Source: Dialister sp900541485
Lineage (GTDB): Bacteria; Bacillota; Negativicutes; Veillonellales; Dialisteraceae
Reading direction: 5' to 3'
Length of the DNA: 64,000 bases
NCBI GenBank assembly: GCA_965119665.1
Contig: OZ221974.1
Span: forward strand, 744,001-808,000
Shown piece after piece: positions 42,989 to 51,602 of the stretch. The notes under the pieces were generated by a model that saw nothing but the letters and a program-made list of their open reading frames with translations, had not been told where the DNA came from and made no database searches. Made by a program: the position numbers and the translations under genes. Every line of letters begins with the position of its first letter. Within the stretch, counting starts at the first letter, position 1.

Positions 42989-43906
42989 TTATTCGAGAGC
43001 TGCCGCACCGCCGACAATTTCGGAAATTTCATTGGTGACCTGAGCCTGACGTGCTTTATTGTAAGTCAGATTGAGATCTGCAATTTTTTCGGTTGCATTG
43101 TCGGTTGCTGCGGACATGGCTGCCATCCGGCTGCCCAGTTCCGATGCTGCGGATTGCAGCATTGCATTATAAACCTGCACTTGTATATACTCCGGAAGCA
43201 GTTTGGAAAGAACGGTAGCTGCATCGGGAAGGAAAATATACGGTATTTCTTCTTTTGCAAAAGAAACCTCTTTTTCTTCCGCTGCCTCTACAGCACCTGC
43301 CTTCACTTCCGTCTCTTCGCCGGCATCTTCCGGTGCTTCTACGGGAAGCAGACGGGATACTTTTACCTGCTGACGGAGAGCTGTAATGAATTTCGTATAG
43401 ATTATATAAATTTCATCGACTTCTTCTTTAAGAAAATAGTCAACCATTTCTTTCGCCAGATCCATAGAATCCTGGGCTGACGGCTTGTCAGAAAAGCCGA
43501 AATGATAGGAATCGATATCATATCCGCGGAATTTCAGGTAATTTCTTGCCTGTTTCCCGCAGACATATAAAGCGTATGCAGAACGGTCCTTCCCGGAGAT
43601 TTCCTGTATAGTACGCTTCATAACGTTGGAGTTATAAGCGCCGGCAAGACCTTTATCTCCACTGATAACGAGATAACCGGTCTTTTTTACCTCACCGTTT
43701 CTAAAAAGCGGACTGGTAAAGCCGGGTGTCACCGAAGAAGCGCGGCGCAAGAGCTCTCCGATCTTTTCTGCATAGGGATAGGAACCGCTTGCTTTTTCTT
43801 CTGCTTTGCGCAGACGGGCAGCGGCTACCATCTTCATTGCTTTTGTGATCTGCTGGATGTTGGTGACAGATTTTATGCGCCCTTTTATATCACGCGTACT
43901 TTCCAA
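42989..43906 (-). CDS. atpG: ATP synthase gamma subunit, with acidic insertion
   Basis: 305 residues, somewhat longer than the usual 285-290. Conserved terminal helices: IKGRIKSVTNIQQITKAMKM at 7-26, and MAAMSAATDNATEKIADL with an RQAQVTNEISEIVGGAAAL end. The extra length is an acidic loop at about 190-220 (rich in E, A, D), inserted where other gamma subunits have a short surface loop. Central rotor shaft. Confidence 0.95.
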   Translation of the reverse strand: MESTRDIKGRIKSVTNIQQITKAMKMVAAARLRKAEEKASGSYPYAEKIGELLRRASSVTPGFTSPLFRNGEVKKTGYLVISGDKGLAGAYNSNVMKRTIQEISGKDRSAYALYVCGKQARNYLKFRGYDIDSYHFGFSDKPSAQDSMDLAKEMVDYFLKEEVDEIYIIYTKFITALRQQVKVSRLLPVEAPEDAGEETEVKAGAVEAAEEKEVSFAKEEIPYIFLPDAATVLSKLLPEYIQVQVYNAMLQSAASELGSRMAAMSAATDNATEKIADLNLTYNKARQAQVTNEISEIVGGAAALE

Positions 43907-43911
43907 TCAGA

Positions 43912-45465
43912 TCACCCCTCTACCGTTCCAGACTTTTCTTCTCCAGCTGTAGCAGCTTGTGCTTTATATCTTTCCTTGAATTCGGCAATAGCAGCCTGCA
44001 GTCTGACTTCATTTTCGTCAGTCAGTTTCTTGTTGGCTGTAATGTCTTCGCCGATTTCGGGATGGCTGCTGTGAAGGAAATCTAAAATCTGATGTTCGAA
44101 GCTGACTACGTTTTCTACTTCTACATCATCCAGGTATCCTTTAACGGCTACATAAATCGCCATAACCTGGTCGGAAACCGGGTAAGGTGAGTACTGCGGC
44201 TGTTTCAGGATTTCCGTTGTTCTCTGTCCGCGGTCAATCTGTGCCTTTGTAGCTGCGTCCAGGTCAGAACCGAACTGGGCAAATGCAGCCAATTCACGAT
44301 ACTGGGCCAAATCCAAACGGAGTGTACCTGCAACCTGTTTCATTGCTTTGATCTGGGCAGCACCGCCTACACGGGATACGGATAAGCCGACGTTGATTGC
44401 CGGACGAATCCCGGAATAGAAGAGAGCCGTTTCCAGATAAATCTGTCCGTCTGTAATGGAAATAACGTTGGTCGGAATGTAAGCACCTACGTCGCCTGCC
44501 AGTGTTTCAATAATCGGCAGTGCCGTGATGGATCCGCCTCCGAGTTCCGGAGAAAGACGGGCTGCACGTTCGAGCAGACGGGAATGCAGATAGAATACGT
44601 CGCCCGGATATGCTTCACGTCCCGGCGGACGACGGAGCAGAAGGGACATCGCACGATAAGCTACGGCGTGCTTGGAGAGGTCATCATATACAATGAGGAC
44701 GTCTTTGCCCTGGTGCATGAAATATTCACCGATAGCTACACCGGAGTACGGTGCAAGATACTGCATCGGGGATCCTTCGGATGCGCCGGCATGTACGATA
44801 ATGGAGTAATCCATCGCACCTGCCGCTTTCAAGCGTTCATATACGCGGACAACGTTCGCGTTTTTCTGTCCGATGGATACATAAATACAAATAACATTCT
44901 GTCCTTTTTGGTTCAGAATGGTATCGACAGCAACGGCAGTTTTACCGGTACCGCGGTCACCGATGATAAGTTCACGCTGTCCGCGTCCGATAGGAACCAT
45001 AGAGTCGATACATTTCAAACCGGTCTGCAGCGGTACGCTGACCGGCTGTCTGTCGGCAATACCTGCCGCTTTCACTTCAATGTCGCAGTATTTGTCTGTC
45101 TTGATGTCGCCGTTACCGTCAATCGGCTGTCCCAGCGCATTGACTACGCGGCCGATAACCGCATCGCCTACCGGAACCTGCATGAGGCGGCCTGTTCTTT
45201 TTACCGTGTCGCCTTCCTTAATGGTTTCGGCATTCCCCAGAAGAACCGCACCTACGTTGCTTTCTTCCAAGTTCATAGCCATGCCGTAAACGCCATTGGG
45301 CAGTTCGAGCAATTCACCGGCCATACAATTTTCCAGGCCGTAGATATGGGCGATACCGTCGCCGACTTCAAGAACCGTACCTACTTCATCGACATTGAGG
45401 TCTACTTTGTAGTTTTCAATCTGTTTTTTAATGACAGATGTAATTTCATCTGAACTGATTTTCAT
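43912..45465 (-). CDS. atpA: ATP synthase alpha subunit
   Basis: 517 residues; P-loop GDRGTGKTAVAVDTI near residue 170, and the YSGVAIGEYF and ALPIIETLAGDVGAYIPTNV regions. C-terminal helical domain normal, ending in TAGEEKSGTVEG. Non-catalytic nucleotide-binding subunit of F1. Confidence 0.98.
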   Translation of the reverse strand: MKISSDEITSVIKKQIENYKVDLNVDEVGTVLEVGDGIAHIYGLENCMAGELLELPNGVYGMAMNLEESNVGAVLLGNAETIKEGDTVKRTGRLMQVPVGDAVIGRVVNALGQPIDGNGDIKTDKYCDIEVKAAGIADRQPVSVPLQTGLKCIDSMVPIGRGQRELIIGDRGTGKTAVAVDTILNQKGQNVICIYVSIGQKNANVVRVYERLKAAGAMDYSIIVHAGASEGSPMQYLAPYSGVAIGEYFMHQGKDVLIVYDDLSKHAVAYRAMSLLLRRPPGREAYPGDVFYLHSRLLERAARLSPELGGGSITALPIIETLAGDVGAYIPTNVISITDGQIYLETALFYSGIRPAINVGLSVSRVGGAAQIKAMKQVAGTLRLDLAQYRELAAFAQFGSDLDAATKAQIDRGQRTTEILKQPQYSPYPVSDQVMAIYVAVKGYLDDVEVENVVSFEHQILDFLHSSHPEIGEDITANKKLTDENEVRLQAAIAEFKERYKAQAATAGEEKSGTVEG

Positions 45466-45480
45466 TTCCTGTAAGTCACC

Positions 45481-46026
45481 TCAATCTCTTTGCATCATTT
45501 GGGCACGAAGTGCAGCAAGATGACGGGCTACAGATCCATCGATCAGACGGTCGCCCATCTGTACGGTAAATCCGCCTATCAAAGATGCATCCACTTTTTG
45601 CTTCATGATAATTTTGCTGCCGGTAATTTCTGCAAGCTTTGTTTTGATCATCTCCGCCTGACTTTTGGTCAAGGGCAGAGCTGATGTGACAATCGCTTCT
45701 TCCATTCCCATACCGTGATGGGCAAGATTGGAATAGACATCAACCATAGCTGCAAAATCACCGATGCGGCCTTTGTCAATCACAACATAGCAGAATTGCA
45801 AGACTGCCGGCTGCACCTTATCTGCAAACAACTTCTTTATAGTATCTTTCTTGACATCCTTTTCAAGCAGAGGATGATTCAGAATATCTCCCAATTCTTT
45901 ATTTTCCGCAATCGTTTCGGAAATAAAACGGAGTTCTTCTTCTGTTTCTTTCAGGCATTGCTTTTCTTCAGCAATTTCATAGATGGCACGACCGTATTTC
46001 TTTGCAAGGATTACGTTCTTATCCAT
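45481..46026 (-). CDS. atpH: ATP synthase delta subunit
   Basis: 181 residues. Starts AKKYGRAIYEIAEEKQC (the usual RYAxALFE-like start) and ends with the conserved DASLIGGFTVQMGDRLIDGSV near residue 145. Peripheral stalk linker; adjacent to atpF (2 nt). Confidence 0.95.
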   Translation of the reverse strand: MDKNVILAKKYGRAIYEIAEEKQCLKETEEELRFISETIAENKELGDILNHPLLEKDVKKDTIKKLFADKVQPAVLQFCYVVIDKGRIGDFAAMVDVYSNLAHHGMGMEEAIVTSALPLTKSQAEMIKTKLAEITGSKIIMKQKVDASLIGGFTVQMGDRLIDGSVARHLAALRAQMMQRD

Positions 46027-46028
46027 AA

Positions 46029-46523
46029 CTATTTACCTGCCTGCTCAGCATCCAATTTCGCGATGCTATCTGAGATGATCCGGTCATTTGTATCCGGCGT
46101 CATATTTTTGCTGATGATCTTCGCTGCAATATCGCAGGAAAGTGCTGCTACCTGTGTTTTCAGATTTTCCAGAGCATCCTTGCGTTCTCTTTCAATCTGC
46201 TTGGTCGCATTTTCTTTTTCCTTTTCGATGGCAGCATGCGCTTCATCAATCTGTGCCTGCGCCTGTACCTGGGCTTCTTTAACCGCCTTATTCACAATGT
46301 CCTGGGCTTTTGCCTGTGCTTCTTGTAACTGAGTTTCGTAACCGGCTTTCAGTTCTTCGGCAGCAGCCTTGGACCGGGCAGCCGCATCCAAGTCATTTTT
46401 GATGCGCTCTTTGCGGGCATCCAGTACTTTGAGTACCGGCTTATAGCAGAAATGCCCGAGAATGGCACAAAGAACAATAAAGTTGATGATCTGAATCAGC
46501 AGTGTACCATTTACGTCTACCAA
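46029..46523 (-). CDS. atpF: ATP synthase b subunit
   Basis: 164 residues: one N-terminal transmembrane helix (LLIQIINFIVLCAILGHF, about 8-25), then a long charged coiled coil for the peripheral stalk. Only one b-type gene is present, so b is homodimeric. Confidence 0.95.
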   Translation of the reverse strand: MVDVNGTLLIQIINFIVLCAILGHFCYKPVLKVLDARKERIKNDLDAAARSKAAAEELKAGYETQLQEAQAKAQDIVNKAVKEAQVQAQAQIDEAHAAIEKEKENATKQIERERKDALENLKTQVAALSCDIAAKIISKNMTPDTNDRIISDSIAKLDAEQAGK

Positions 46524-46571
46524 TTCGTTTCCTCCTTAGACTAATATTCCGTCATAGAATTATCGGAATAA

Positions 46572-46823
46572 TTATTTCAGGAATGGATTAGCGAATACCA
46601 GTACCAATGCAATAACGATAGCGATAATCGGAATAGATTCTATAAGACCGATAGCAACGAGCATGTTTGTAAAAAGCTTACCTGCCATTTCCGGCTGGCG
46701 GGTCATACCCTCAAGAGCTTTAGCTGCAGCATTAGAATCTGCAAATGCAGCGGCAATAGATGCTAAAGCAGCAATAAGTCCTGCCGCAATAAGAGAATAC
46801 TGTACAACAATTGTCTGATCCAT
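46572..46823 (-). CDS. atpE: ATP synthase c subunit with two-carboxylate pattern
   Basis: 83 residues from MDQTIVVQYS (ATG at 46823; AGGAGG 10 nt upstream). Two helices joined by the polar loop TRQPE (41-45). Aligned on RQPE with the Na+-type Ilyobacter c subunit, helix 1 has Asp29 where that protein has Gln32, and helix 2 has Glu62-Ser63 at the E65-S66 position, so each subunit carries two acidic residues. The Tyr70 position is Ile67. The helix 1 glycine motif GxGxGxG is replaced by SxAxAxA (22-28). A two-carboxylate Na+ ring is known from Fusobacterium nucleatum; ion choice here is unproven. Confidence 0.95.
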   Translation of the reverse strand: MDQTIVVQYSLIAAGLIAALASIAAAFADSNAAAKALEGMTRQPEMAGKLFTNMLVAIGLIESIPIIAIVIALVLVFANPFLK

Positions 46824-46968
46824 GATGATAATTCCTCCTAAAGAATCTAAAATTTGGGACATATCCCCTGATCAGCAGTGAGATGCCCTTTTTTATTCCG
46901 TTTTGACGGTCGGTGCCGTTCCGTTTGAAAAGCGGACGGTGCCGCTCCCCGGTCTTGTATATCTCGTA

Positions 46969-47637
46969 TTAATAGAGACTTTCTTTCATATATACAGATG
47001 CCAGAGTAGTGAAAATATATGCCTGAACCACACCCACAAACAATGAGAATCCGATCCAGATCATAGGTACAGCCCATGGGCAGAGGAAATATAGAATTTC
47101 CAAAAGAATCTCCCCGGCCAAAATATTACCAAACAGACGCATTGCTAACGTAATTGGTCTTGCTATCTCTTCAATCAAATTCATAATCACAAAAATCGGA
47201 AATGGTTCAAAAAAGTGTTTAACCCAATGTCCGACACCTTTGTTTTTAATAAAATAAATATGCAGCAAAATAGAACTTGCAATAGCAAGACCCAAAGTTG
47301 TATTCACGTCATTAGTCGGCGATGCCGTTAAATGTTCAGTCGGCAACAGACCTATCTGGTTAGACGTGAAGATAAAGAGGAAAAATGTTAAGAAAATACT
47401 GCTTACCTGACGATATTTAGGTCCTAAATTACTTTCAAACTGATTGCAAAGACCTTCCACCAACATTTCAATGAAATTCTGCCAGCCTGACGGTATTAGG
47501 GATCTCCCTCTTGTTGCAGCGAATATGGCAATAAAAACAATAATGGCAGTAAGCCAAGTAGTATAAAGTGTATCCATATTGACCGGAAATACGCCAAAGA
47601 GTTGCTCCATAGTATGTGTACCCGTATGAAGATGCAT
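46969..47637 (-). CDS. atpB: ATP synthase a subunit
   Basis: 222 residues, polytopic stator channel. Essential arginine in AMRLFGNILAGEILLEIL near residue 165; FVGVVQAYIFTTLASVYM at the C-terminus. SGWQNFIEMLVEGL near 50 is typical of bacterial a subunits. Confidence 0.95.
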   Translation of the reverse strand: MHLHTGTHTMEQLFGVFPVNMDTLYTTWLTAIIVFIAIFAATRGRSLIPSGWQNFIEMLVEGLCNQFESNLGPKYRQVSSIFLTFFLFIFTSNQIGLLPTEHLTASPTNDVNTTLGLAIASSILLHIYFIKNKGVGHWVKHFFEPFPIFVIMNLIEEIARPITLAMRLFGNILAGEILLEILYFLCPWAVPMIWIGFSLFVGVVQAYIFTTLASVYMKESLY

Positions 47638-47678
47638 AATCTCACCCCCCTTCTCTTACAAGGATATCAAGAAAAGAA

Positions 47679-48062
47679 TTATTCCTTAATTACATTAACC
47701 ACCCGTTCAAAAATGGACAGAAATGGTAATGAAAGTAAGCCACCTAGAAAACCGAGCACATTAAGCGGCGTTAGTGCCACTACGACTGCGGCTAAAACAA
47801 TCTCCAAAATGAAGCGGAAAATAGCAAAAACAGCAACCCGCTGTCCGATGAAATCCGGTTCTCTTCCGTCTTTCACCCATTGGAAATATTTGGCCCGTAA
47901 AAACATGAAAAAAGCAGCGTGGAAAAATGCCCCCAAAATCCAGGCACCGCCGACACGCCATCCCCAGATAAAGAAAAGGACCACTGCTCCGGCAACACCG
48001 AGACCGAGAAGCCAGCGTATCATACGGCCGGCATATTTAGGAAAAGTCTGATCGTATGTCAC
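47679..48062 (-). CDS. atpI: ATP synthase subunit I
   Basis: 127 residues with four hydrophobic helices. Occupies the usual atpI place before atpB. AtpI assists c-ring assembly. ALGVAG-like GLGVAGAVVLFFIWGWRVGG near residue 17 and a C-terminal FLGGLLSLPFLSIFERVV. Confidence 0.82.
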   Translation of the reverse strand: MTYDQTFPKYAGRMIRWLLGLGVAGAVVLFFIWGWRVGGAWILGAFFHAAFFMFLRAKYFQWVKDGREPDFIGQRVAVFAIFRFILEIVLAAVVVALTPLNVLGFLGGLLSLPFLSIFERVVNVIKE

Positions 48063-48068
48063 TTTTAA

Positions 48069-48302
48069 TTATTTCTCCAACATCTGCCTTATAACGGACC
48101 ATAATCCTGCCACGGCACCGAGAAGAGAAAGGAAAATCAATCCGTACGGATAAGTACCGAAATACTCATCACATTTTATACCGCTCCATACGCCTATGCC
48201 CATGCAGGTCAGAAGACTGAATCCTGCTCCCGAGGCAACGGCGACGCTGCGCCACGGATCAAAACCGTTTTGCTTCTTTTTTTCCTTATCATCCCGTTTC
48301 AT
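48069..48302 (-). CDS. AtpZ/AtpI-type small membrane protein
   Basis: 77 residues from the ATG at 48302 (MKRDDKEKKKQNGFDPWRS), preceded by TGGAG. Two helices (about 22-42 and 52-70) and the GxGFSLLTCMGIGVWSG pattern of the AtpZ family, which together with AtpI has been proposed to form an Mg2+/Ca2+ channel or assembly factor. First gene of the operon. Confidence 0.82.
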   Translation of the reverse strand: MKRDDKEKKKQNGFDPWRSVAVASGAGFSLLTCMGIGVWSGIKCDEYFGTYPYGLIFLSLLGAVAGLWSVIRQMLEK

Positions 48303-48372
48303 GACGGACTCCAGATAGTAAACACATGGAAAACGGATATATGAAATATTCGTTTCCCACACATACACTGAT

Positions 48373-48395
48373 ATTGTAACATAAGACCTGCTACT
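48373..48395 (-). promoter_or_regulatory. Possible extended -10 promoter of the ATP synthase operon
   Basis: Minus strand TATGTTACAAT (TACAAT at 48378-48373 with an upstream TG) lies about 70 nt before the first ATP synthase gene. No convincing -35 is visible, so an extended -10 type is likely. Confidence 0.45.
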
Positions 48396-49533
48396 TGGCT
48401 ATAAATTTAGACGGTTTTTTGTCGGACAATCCCGACATGTACAGAAGGGTTTCCACAATTCTTTCCGACGCCTTTCCGTCTCCGTAAGGGTTCACCGCCT
48501 CCGACATGGCATCATAGGCCTTTTTGTCCGTTAACAGGCGGTACGCCGTTTCGTAAATCAGATTTTCATCAGTCCCGACAAGCTTCACCGTCCCCGCCTC
48601 TATCGCTTCCGGCCGCTCCGTCGTGTCACGGAGCACCAAAACGGGTTTCCCGAGACTCGGCGCTTCTTCCTGGATACCGCCGGAATCGGTGAGTACGATA
48701 CTCGACCGGGCCATCAGGTTGGTAAACGGTTCATATTCCATCGGCTCCACCAGGTGGATACCGGGAACCCCTTCCAATTCTTCTTCCACCGCTTCGCGGA
48801 CCAGCGGATTTCTGTGGACCGGAAATACAACTTCCGTATGCGGCACCGTTTCCACAAGACGGCGGAGTGCTTTATACACATGATGCATCGGTGTACCCAA
48901 ATTTTCTCTCCTGTGGGTTGTGACAAGAATCACCCGCTTATGCTCTTCTATATCTTCTATTTCTTTATCGGCAAAGCGGTAATTTTCTTTTACCGTCGAG
49001 AGCAGGGCGTCAATCACCGTATTTCCTACGACGAATATATTTTCCTTCTTTTTATTTTCACGGATTAAATTATTTTTGGCCGTTTCCGTAGGCGCAAAAT
49101 GTAAATCGGCAAGTATACCCGTCAGTTGTCTGTTCGCCTCTTCAGGAAACGGGGATGCCAGATTTCCCGTGCGAAGTCCCGCCTCCACATGGGCTACCTT
49201 GATTTGCTGGTAAAAAGCCGCAAGTGCCGCCGTAAAAGTCGTCGTCGTATCTCCGTGGACAAGTACATAGTCCGGCTTTTCCGTCTGCAAAACCTTCTCC
49301 AGACGGCAGAGCACCCGGGACGTAATATCATACAGGGACTGACCGCTTTTCATGACATCCAGGTCATAGTCCACAGGAAGTCCGAATAAGTCCACCACCT
49401 GGTCAAGCATTTCCCGATGCTGTGCCGTCAGGCAGACCTTCACTTCGATTTCAGGATGCTTCAAAAGCTCCTTAACCACCGGTGCCATTTTTATAGCCTC
49501 CGGTCTCGTACCGAAAATCGTCATGACCTTCAT
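48391..49533 (-). CDS. wecB: UDP-N-acetylglucosamine 2-epimerase
   Basis: 380 residues. Begins KVMTIFGTRPEAIKMAPVVK; HVEAGLRTGNLASPFPEEANR near residue 95-115 and SGGIQEEAPSLGKPVLVLRDTTERPE near 283 are the UDP-GlcNAc binding and epimerase signatures. Makes UDP-ManNAc for surface polysaccharide. 25 nt after the WecA/TagO-type gene. Confidence 0.96.
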   Translation of the reverse strand: MKVMTIFGTRPEAIKMAPVVKELLKHPEIEVKVCLTAQHREMLDQVVDLFGLPVDYDLDVMKSGQSLYDITSRVLCRLEKVLQTEKPDYVLVHGDTTTTFTAALAAFYQQIKVAHVEAGLRTGNLASPFPEEANRQLTGILADLHFAPTETAKNNLIRENKKKENIFVVGNTVIDALLSTVKENYRFADKEIEDIEEHKRVILVTTHRRENLGTPMHHVYKALRRLVETVPHTEVVFPVHRNPLVREAVEEELEGVPGIHLVEPMEYEPFTNLMARSSIVLTDSGGIQEEAPSLGKPVLVLRDTTERPEAIEAGTVKLVGTDENLIYETAYRLLTDKKAYDAMSEAVNPYGDGKASERIVETLLYMSGLSDKKPSKFIAK

Positions 49534-49558
49534 GAATACAACCCCTTTATTTTAAAAT

Positions 49559-50626
49559 TCAGATATGATTTGTTTTTTCCGCCTCTTTTTTCTGCTGGTA
49601 CGGAGTGGGAACAACCTCTCTCATGACTCCCAGTTTTTTTGCCCAGAGAAGAAATACCGCAAGCGCCAGAACGATTAATGCGCCACCGAACCAGAGATTC
49701 ATACGGATGACAAAAAGTGCCATACAGGAAAAGAACGCCGTCAAAGCATACATAATAAGAACCACTTGCTTTTGCGACAATCCCTTCGCAAGAAGACGGT
49801 GATGAAGATGATTTTTATCGGGAGAAAAAATCGGAACCCCCGACTGTTTTCGCCGCACAATCGCAAGAAGCGTATCCATAATCGGCACTGCCAATGCGAC
49901 AAGCGGTACGATAAGCACGGCAACAGCCGCGGTTTTCATCGAACCCATGACAGAAACCGCACCGATTACATACCCGAGGAACATAGACCCCGTATCACCC
50001 ATAAAAATTTTCGCAGGATTGAAATTATACTGCAAAAAAGCAAGACAAGCACCCGTCATGGCAATCATGGCAGCGGCAGACACCCACTGTCCCATTTGGA
50101 AAGCAAGAAGTGCCACGGCAATCGAAGCAATCGTTGCAATTCCCGCCGCAAGACCGTCCAGCCCATCAATAAGATTCACCGTATTAATGAAACCGACAAT
50201 CCAAAAAATAGTAAGCGGTATGGAAATTATCAACGGAAACGTGATAATGCCGAGCCACGGCAAATCGACCCAATCGATATTGACATTAAAGAAAACGACC
50301 AAAATGGCCGCCGAAAAAATCTGCCCCAAAAGTTTGACTTTCGCAGGAAGGGACATGATATCATCGGCAATCCCCACAAGCACCAAAAAAGTGGCACCGA
50401 TCATAATCCCCGTGATTTCATAAGTGAAACCCACCGTGGCAATCACGGAAGCCATAAATCCTGCATATATAGCAAGCCCTCCCAGACGGGGAATCAGGCC
50501 ATGATGAACCTTTCGTGCATCCGGTTTGTCTACCGCCCCGACAGTCACTGCCAAACGCTTCACGAGAGGAGTCAGCACAAAGGTCACGGCAAGAGCAATC
50601 AGGAACGTGAACGCATAAGCGAACAA
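49559..50626 (-). CDS. WecA/TagO-type undecaprenyl-phosphate sugar-1-phosphate transferase
   Basis: 355 residues, about 11 transmembrane helices. MraY/WecA family motifs: GLAIYAGF near residue 51, GIADDIMSLPAK near 85, NLIDGLDGLAAGIA near 150 (catalytic Asp region), FMGDTGSMFLGY near 215 and HLHHRLLAKGLSQ near 280 (HHR-type histidine motif). Starts lipid-linked glycan synthesis, most likely with GlcNAc-1-P, given wecB next door. Confidence 0.92.
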   Translation of the reverse strand: MFAYAFTFLIALAVTFVLTPLVKRLAVTVGAVDKPDARKVHHGLIPRLGGLAIYAGFMASVIATVGFTYEITGIMIGATFLVLVGIADDIMSLPAKVKLLGQIFSAAILVVFFNVNIDWVDLPWLGIITFPLIISIPLTIFWIVGFINTVNLIDGLDGLAAGIATIASIAVALLAFQMGQWVSAAAMIAMTGACLAFLQYNFNPAKIFMGDTGSMFLGYVIGAVSVMGSMKTAAVAVLIVPLVALAVPIMDTLLAIVRRKQSGVPIFSPDKNHLHHRLLAKGLSQKQVVLIMYALTAFFSCMALFVIRMNLWFGGALIVLALAVFLLWAKKLGVMREVVPTPYQQKKEAEKTNHI

Positions 50627-51450
50627 CGAAGCACCTCCTATTTTTATTATATGATTATTTTACCATAAATACTGAAATATTGTTCTGCATAAAGGAGATT
50701 CCTTTCCGTCCTTCCGCACTTTACCCATTCGTTTTTTCCGTTCTTCCGTTTCTGCTCCAACTTGCCCCTTCCGACGGCTTACATTCTCTATTCTTTCTTT
50801 TATATAAAAAATCATTTACCGCCTCTCGAAAACGCAATTCACCTCTGCCGTCATTCTTGAGCGGCGGACGGAATCGGAATGATGATGAAAGAAAAAACAT
50901 AATCTGACCCTTAGCGAAGAATCCGGCATAGGATAGCTTCAAAAGCGTATTTATAAATAATAAAAACTATAATTTCTTTCTTCCTTAGTTGTTTGCTTCC
51001 CCCGAACTCGGAGGGAAGTGCCGAGCGTTGCGAGGCGATAGGGGCATGCGTGCGTACACAGGTTAGATTCGTTTTTTCGTTCCTGCTCCAACTTACCCCT
51101 TCCGTCAACCTAACGGTTGACACCTTCCCCGACAAGCGGGGACGGCTTTCATTCTCTATTCTTTCTTTTATGCACTCATTTATCAGTTATTACTTTTTAA
51201 AAATACGAATTCTTTTTCCTCAGTCGTTCGCTGCCCCCCATTCCTACGACTTGTGTTTCCTGTTTCTTCCTTAATTTCCAAACAAAATTGTTTAAGGTTC
51301 CCTGCTTTGACTTTGACAGACTTTTGGTCGTTACGGTTTATAAAATTTCTTTTATCTCTGTTTATTGCAATAAAAACGGTCTTTTTCAGTGCTTCTTTTC
51401 CTTTCAGTAAAGTTTTAATCGAAATTAGTTCTCAAAATCATTTTTGTATG
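50627..51450. repeat. Gene-free region with intergenic repeat modules
   Basis: Two imperfect direct repeats, about 50730-50803 and 51070-51171, share CTGCTCCAACTT[G/A]CCCCTTCCG and ACGGCTT[A/T]CATTCTCTATTC followed by TTTCTTTTAT. The second carries an extra insert made of two hairpins, GTCAACC-TAAC-GGTTGAC and CCCCG-ACAA-GCGGGG. A related GGGGACGGCTTACGTTC piece is at 26302. Short frames here (for example on the minus strand at 50911-51135) look like reading through repeats, not genes. MITE- or REP-like element suspected. Confidence 0.5.
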
Positions 51451-51598
51451 CTATAATCATGTTGAAGATATTCCGGTGTACGGATCGGAAGTATCTTTTC
51501 GGGATATCTACCCTCCCAAGTAGAATACCCGACTCCTTTCCAACTTCCTTTATTTTTATACTCCTTTAAAAAAGAGCGGAAAACCGCTCTTTTTTTTA
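51429..51598 (+). ncRNA. Candidate small structured RNA
   Basis: Plus-strand TATAAT at 51452-51457 (preceded by TATGC) with a weak TTCTCA -35 at 51429-51434, 17 nt apart. Downstream (about 51464-51600) there is no ORF but predicted hairpins: TCCG-gtgta-CGGA near 51481-51493, a longer CGGGATATCTAC / GTAGAATACCCG at about 51499-51531, and the copA terminator (51568-51598), which also works in this direction. Not matched to a known family by eye. Confidence 0.35.
51568..51598 (-). terminator. Terminator after copA, bidirectional
   Basis: 12-bp stem AAAAAAGAGCGG / CCGCTCTTTTTT with a 4-nt loop. Confidence 0.88.
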
Positions 51599-51602
51599 TT
51601 TT

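Noticed and set aside
44584..45453. Plus-strand frame of 289 codons
   Set aside because: Fully antisense to atpA, which is complete and highly conserved.
49766..50668. Plus-strand frame of 300 codons rich in His, Arg and Asn
   Set aside because: Antisense to the WecA/TagO-type transferase gene; no plausible start site or domain.
50911..51135. Minus-strand frame of 74 codons with phrases shared with 50721-50942
   Set aside because: Shared phrases come from the intergenic repeat modules; poor start context and no coding features.
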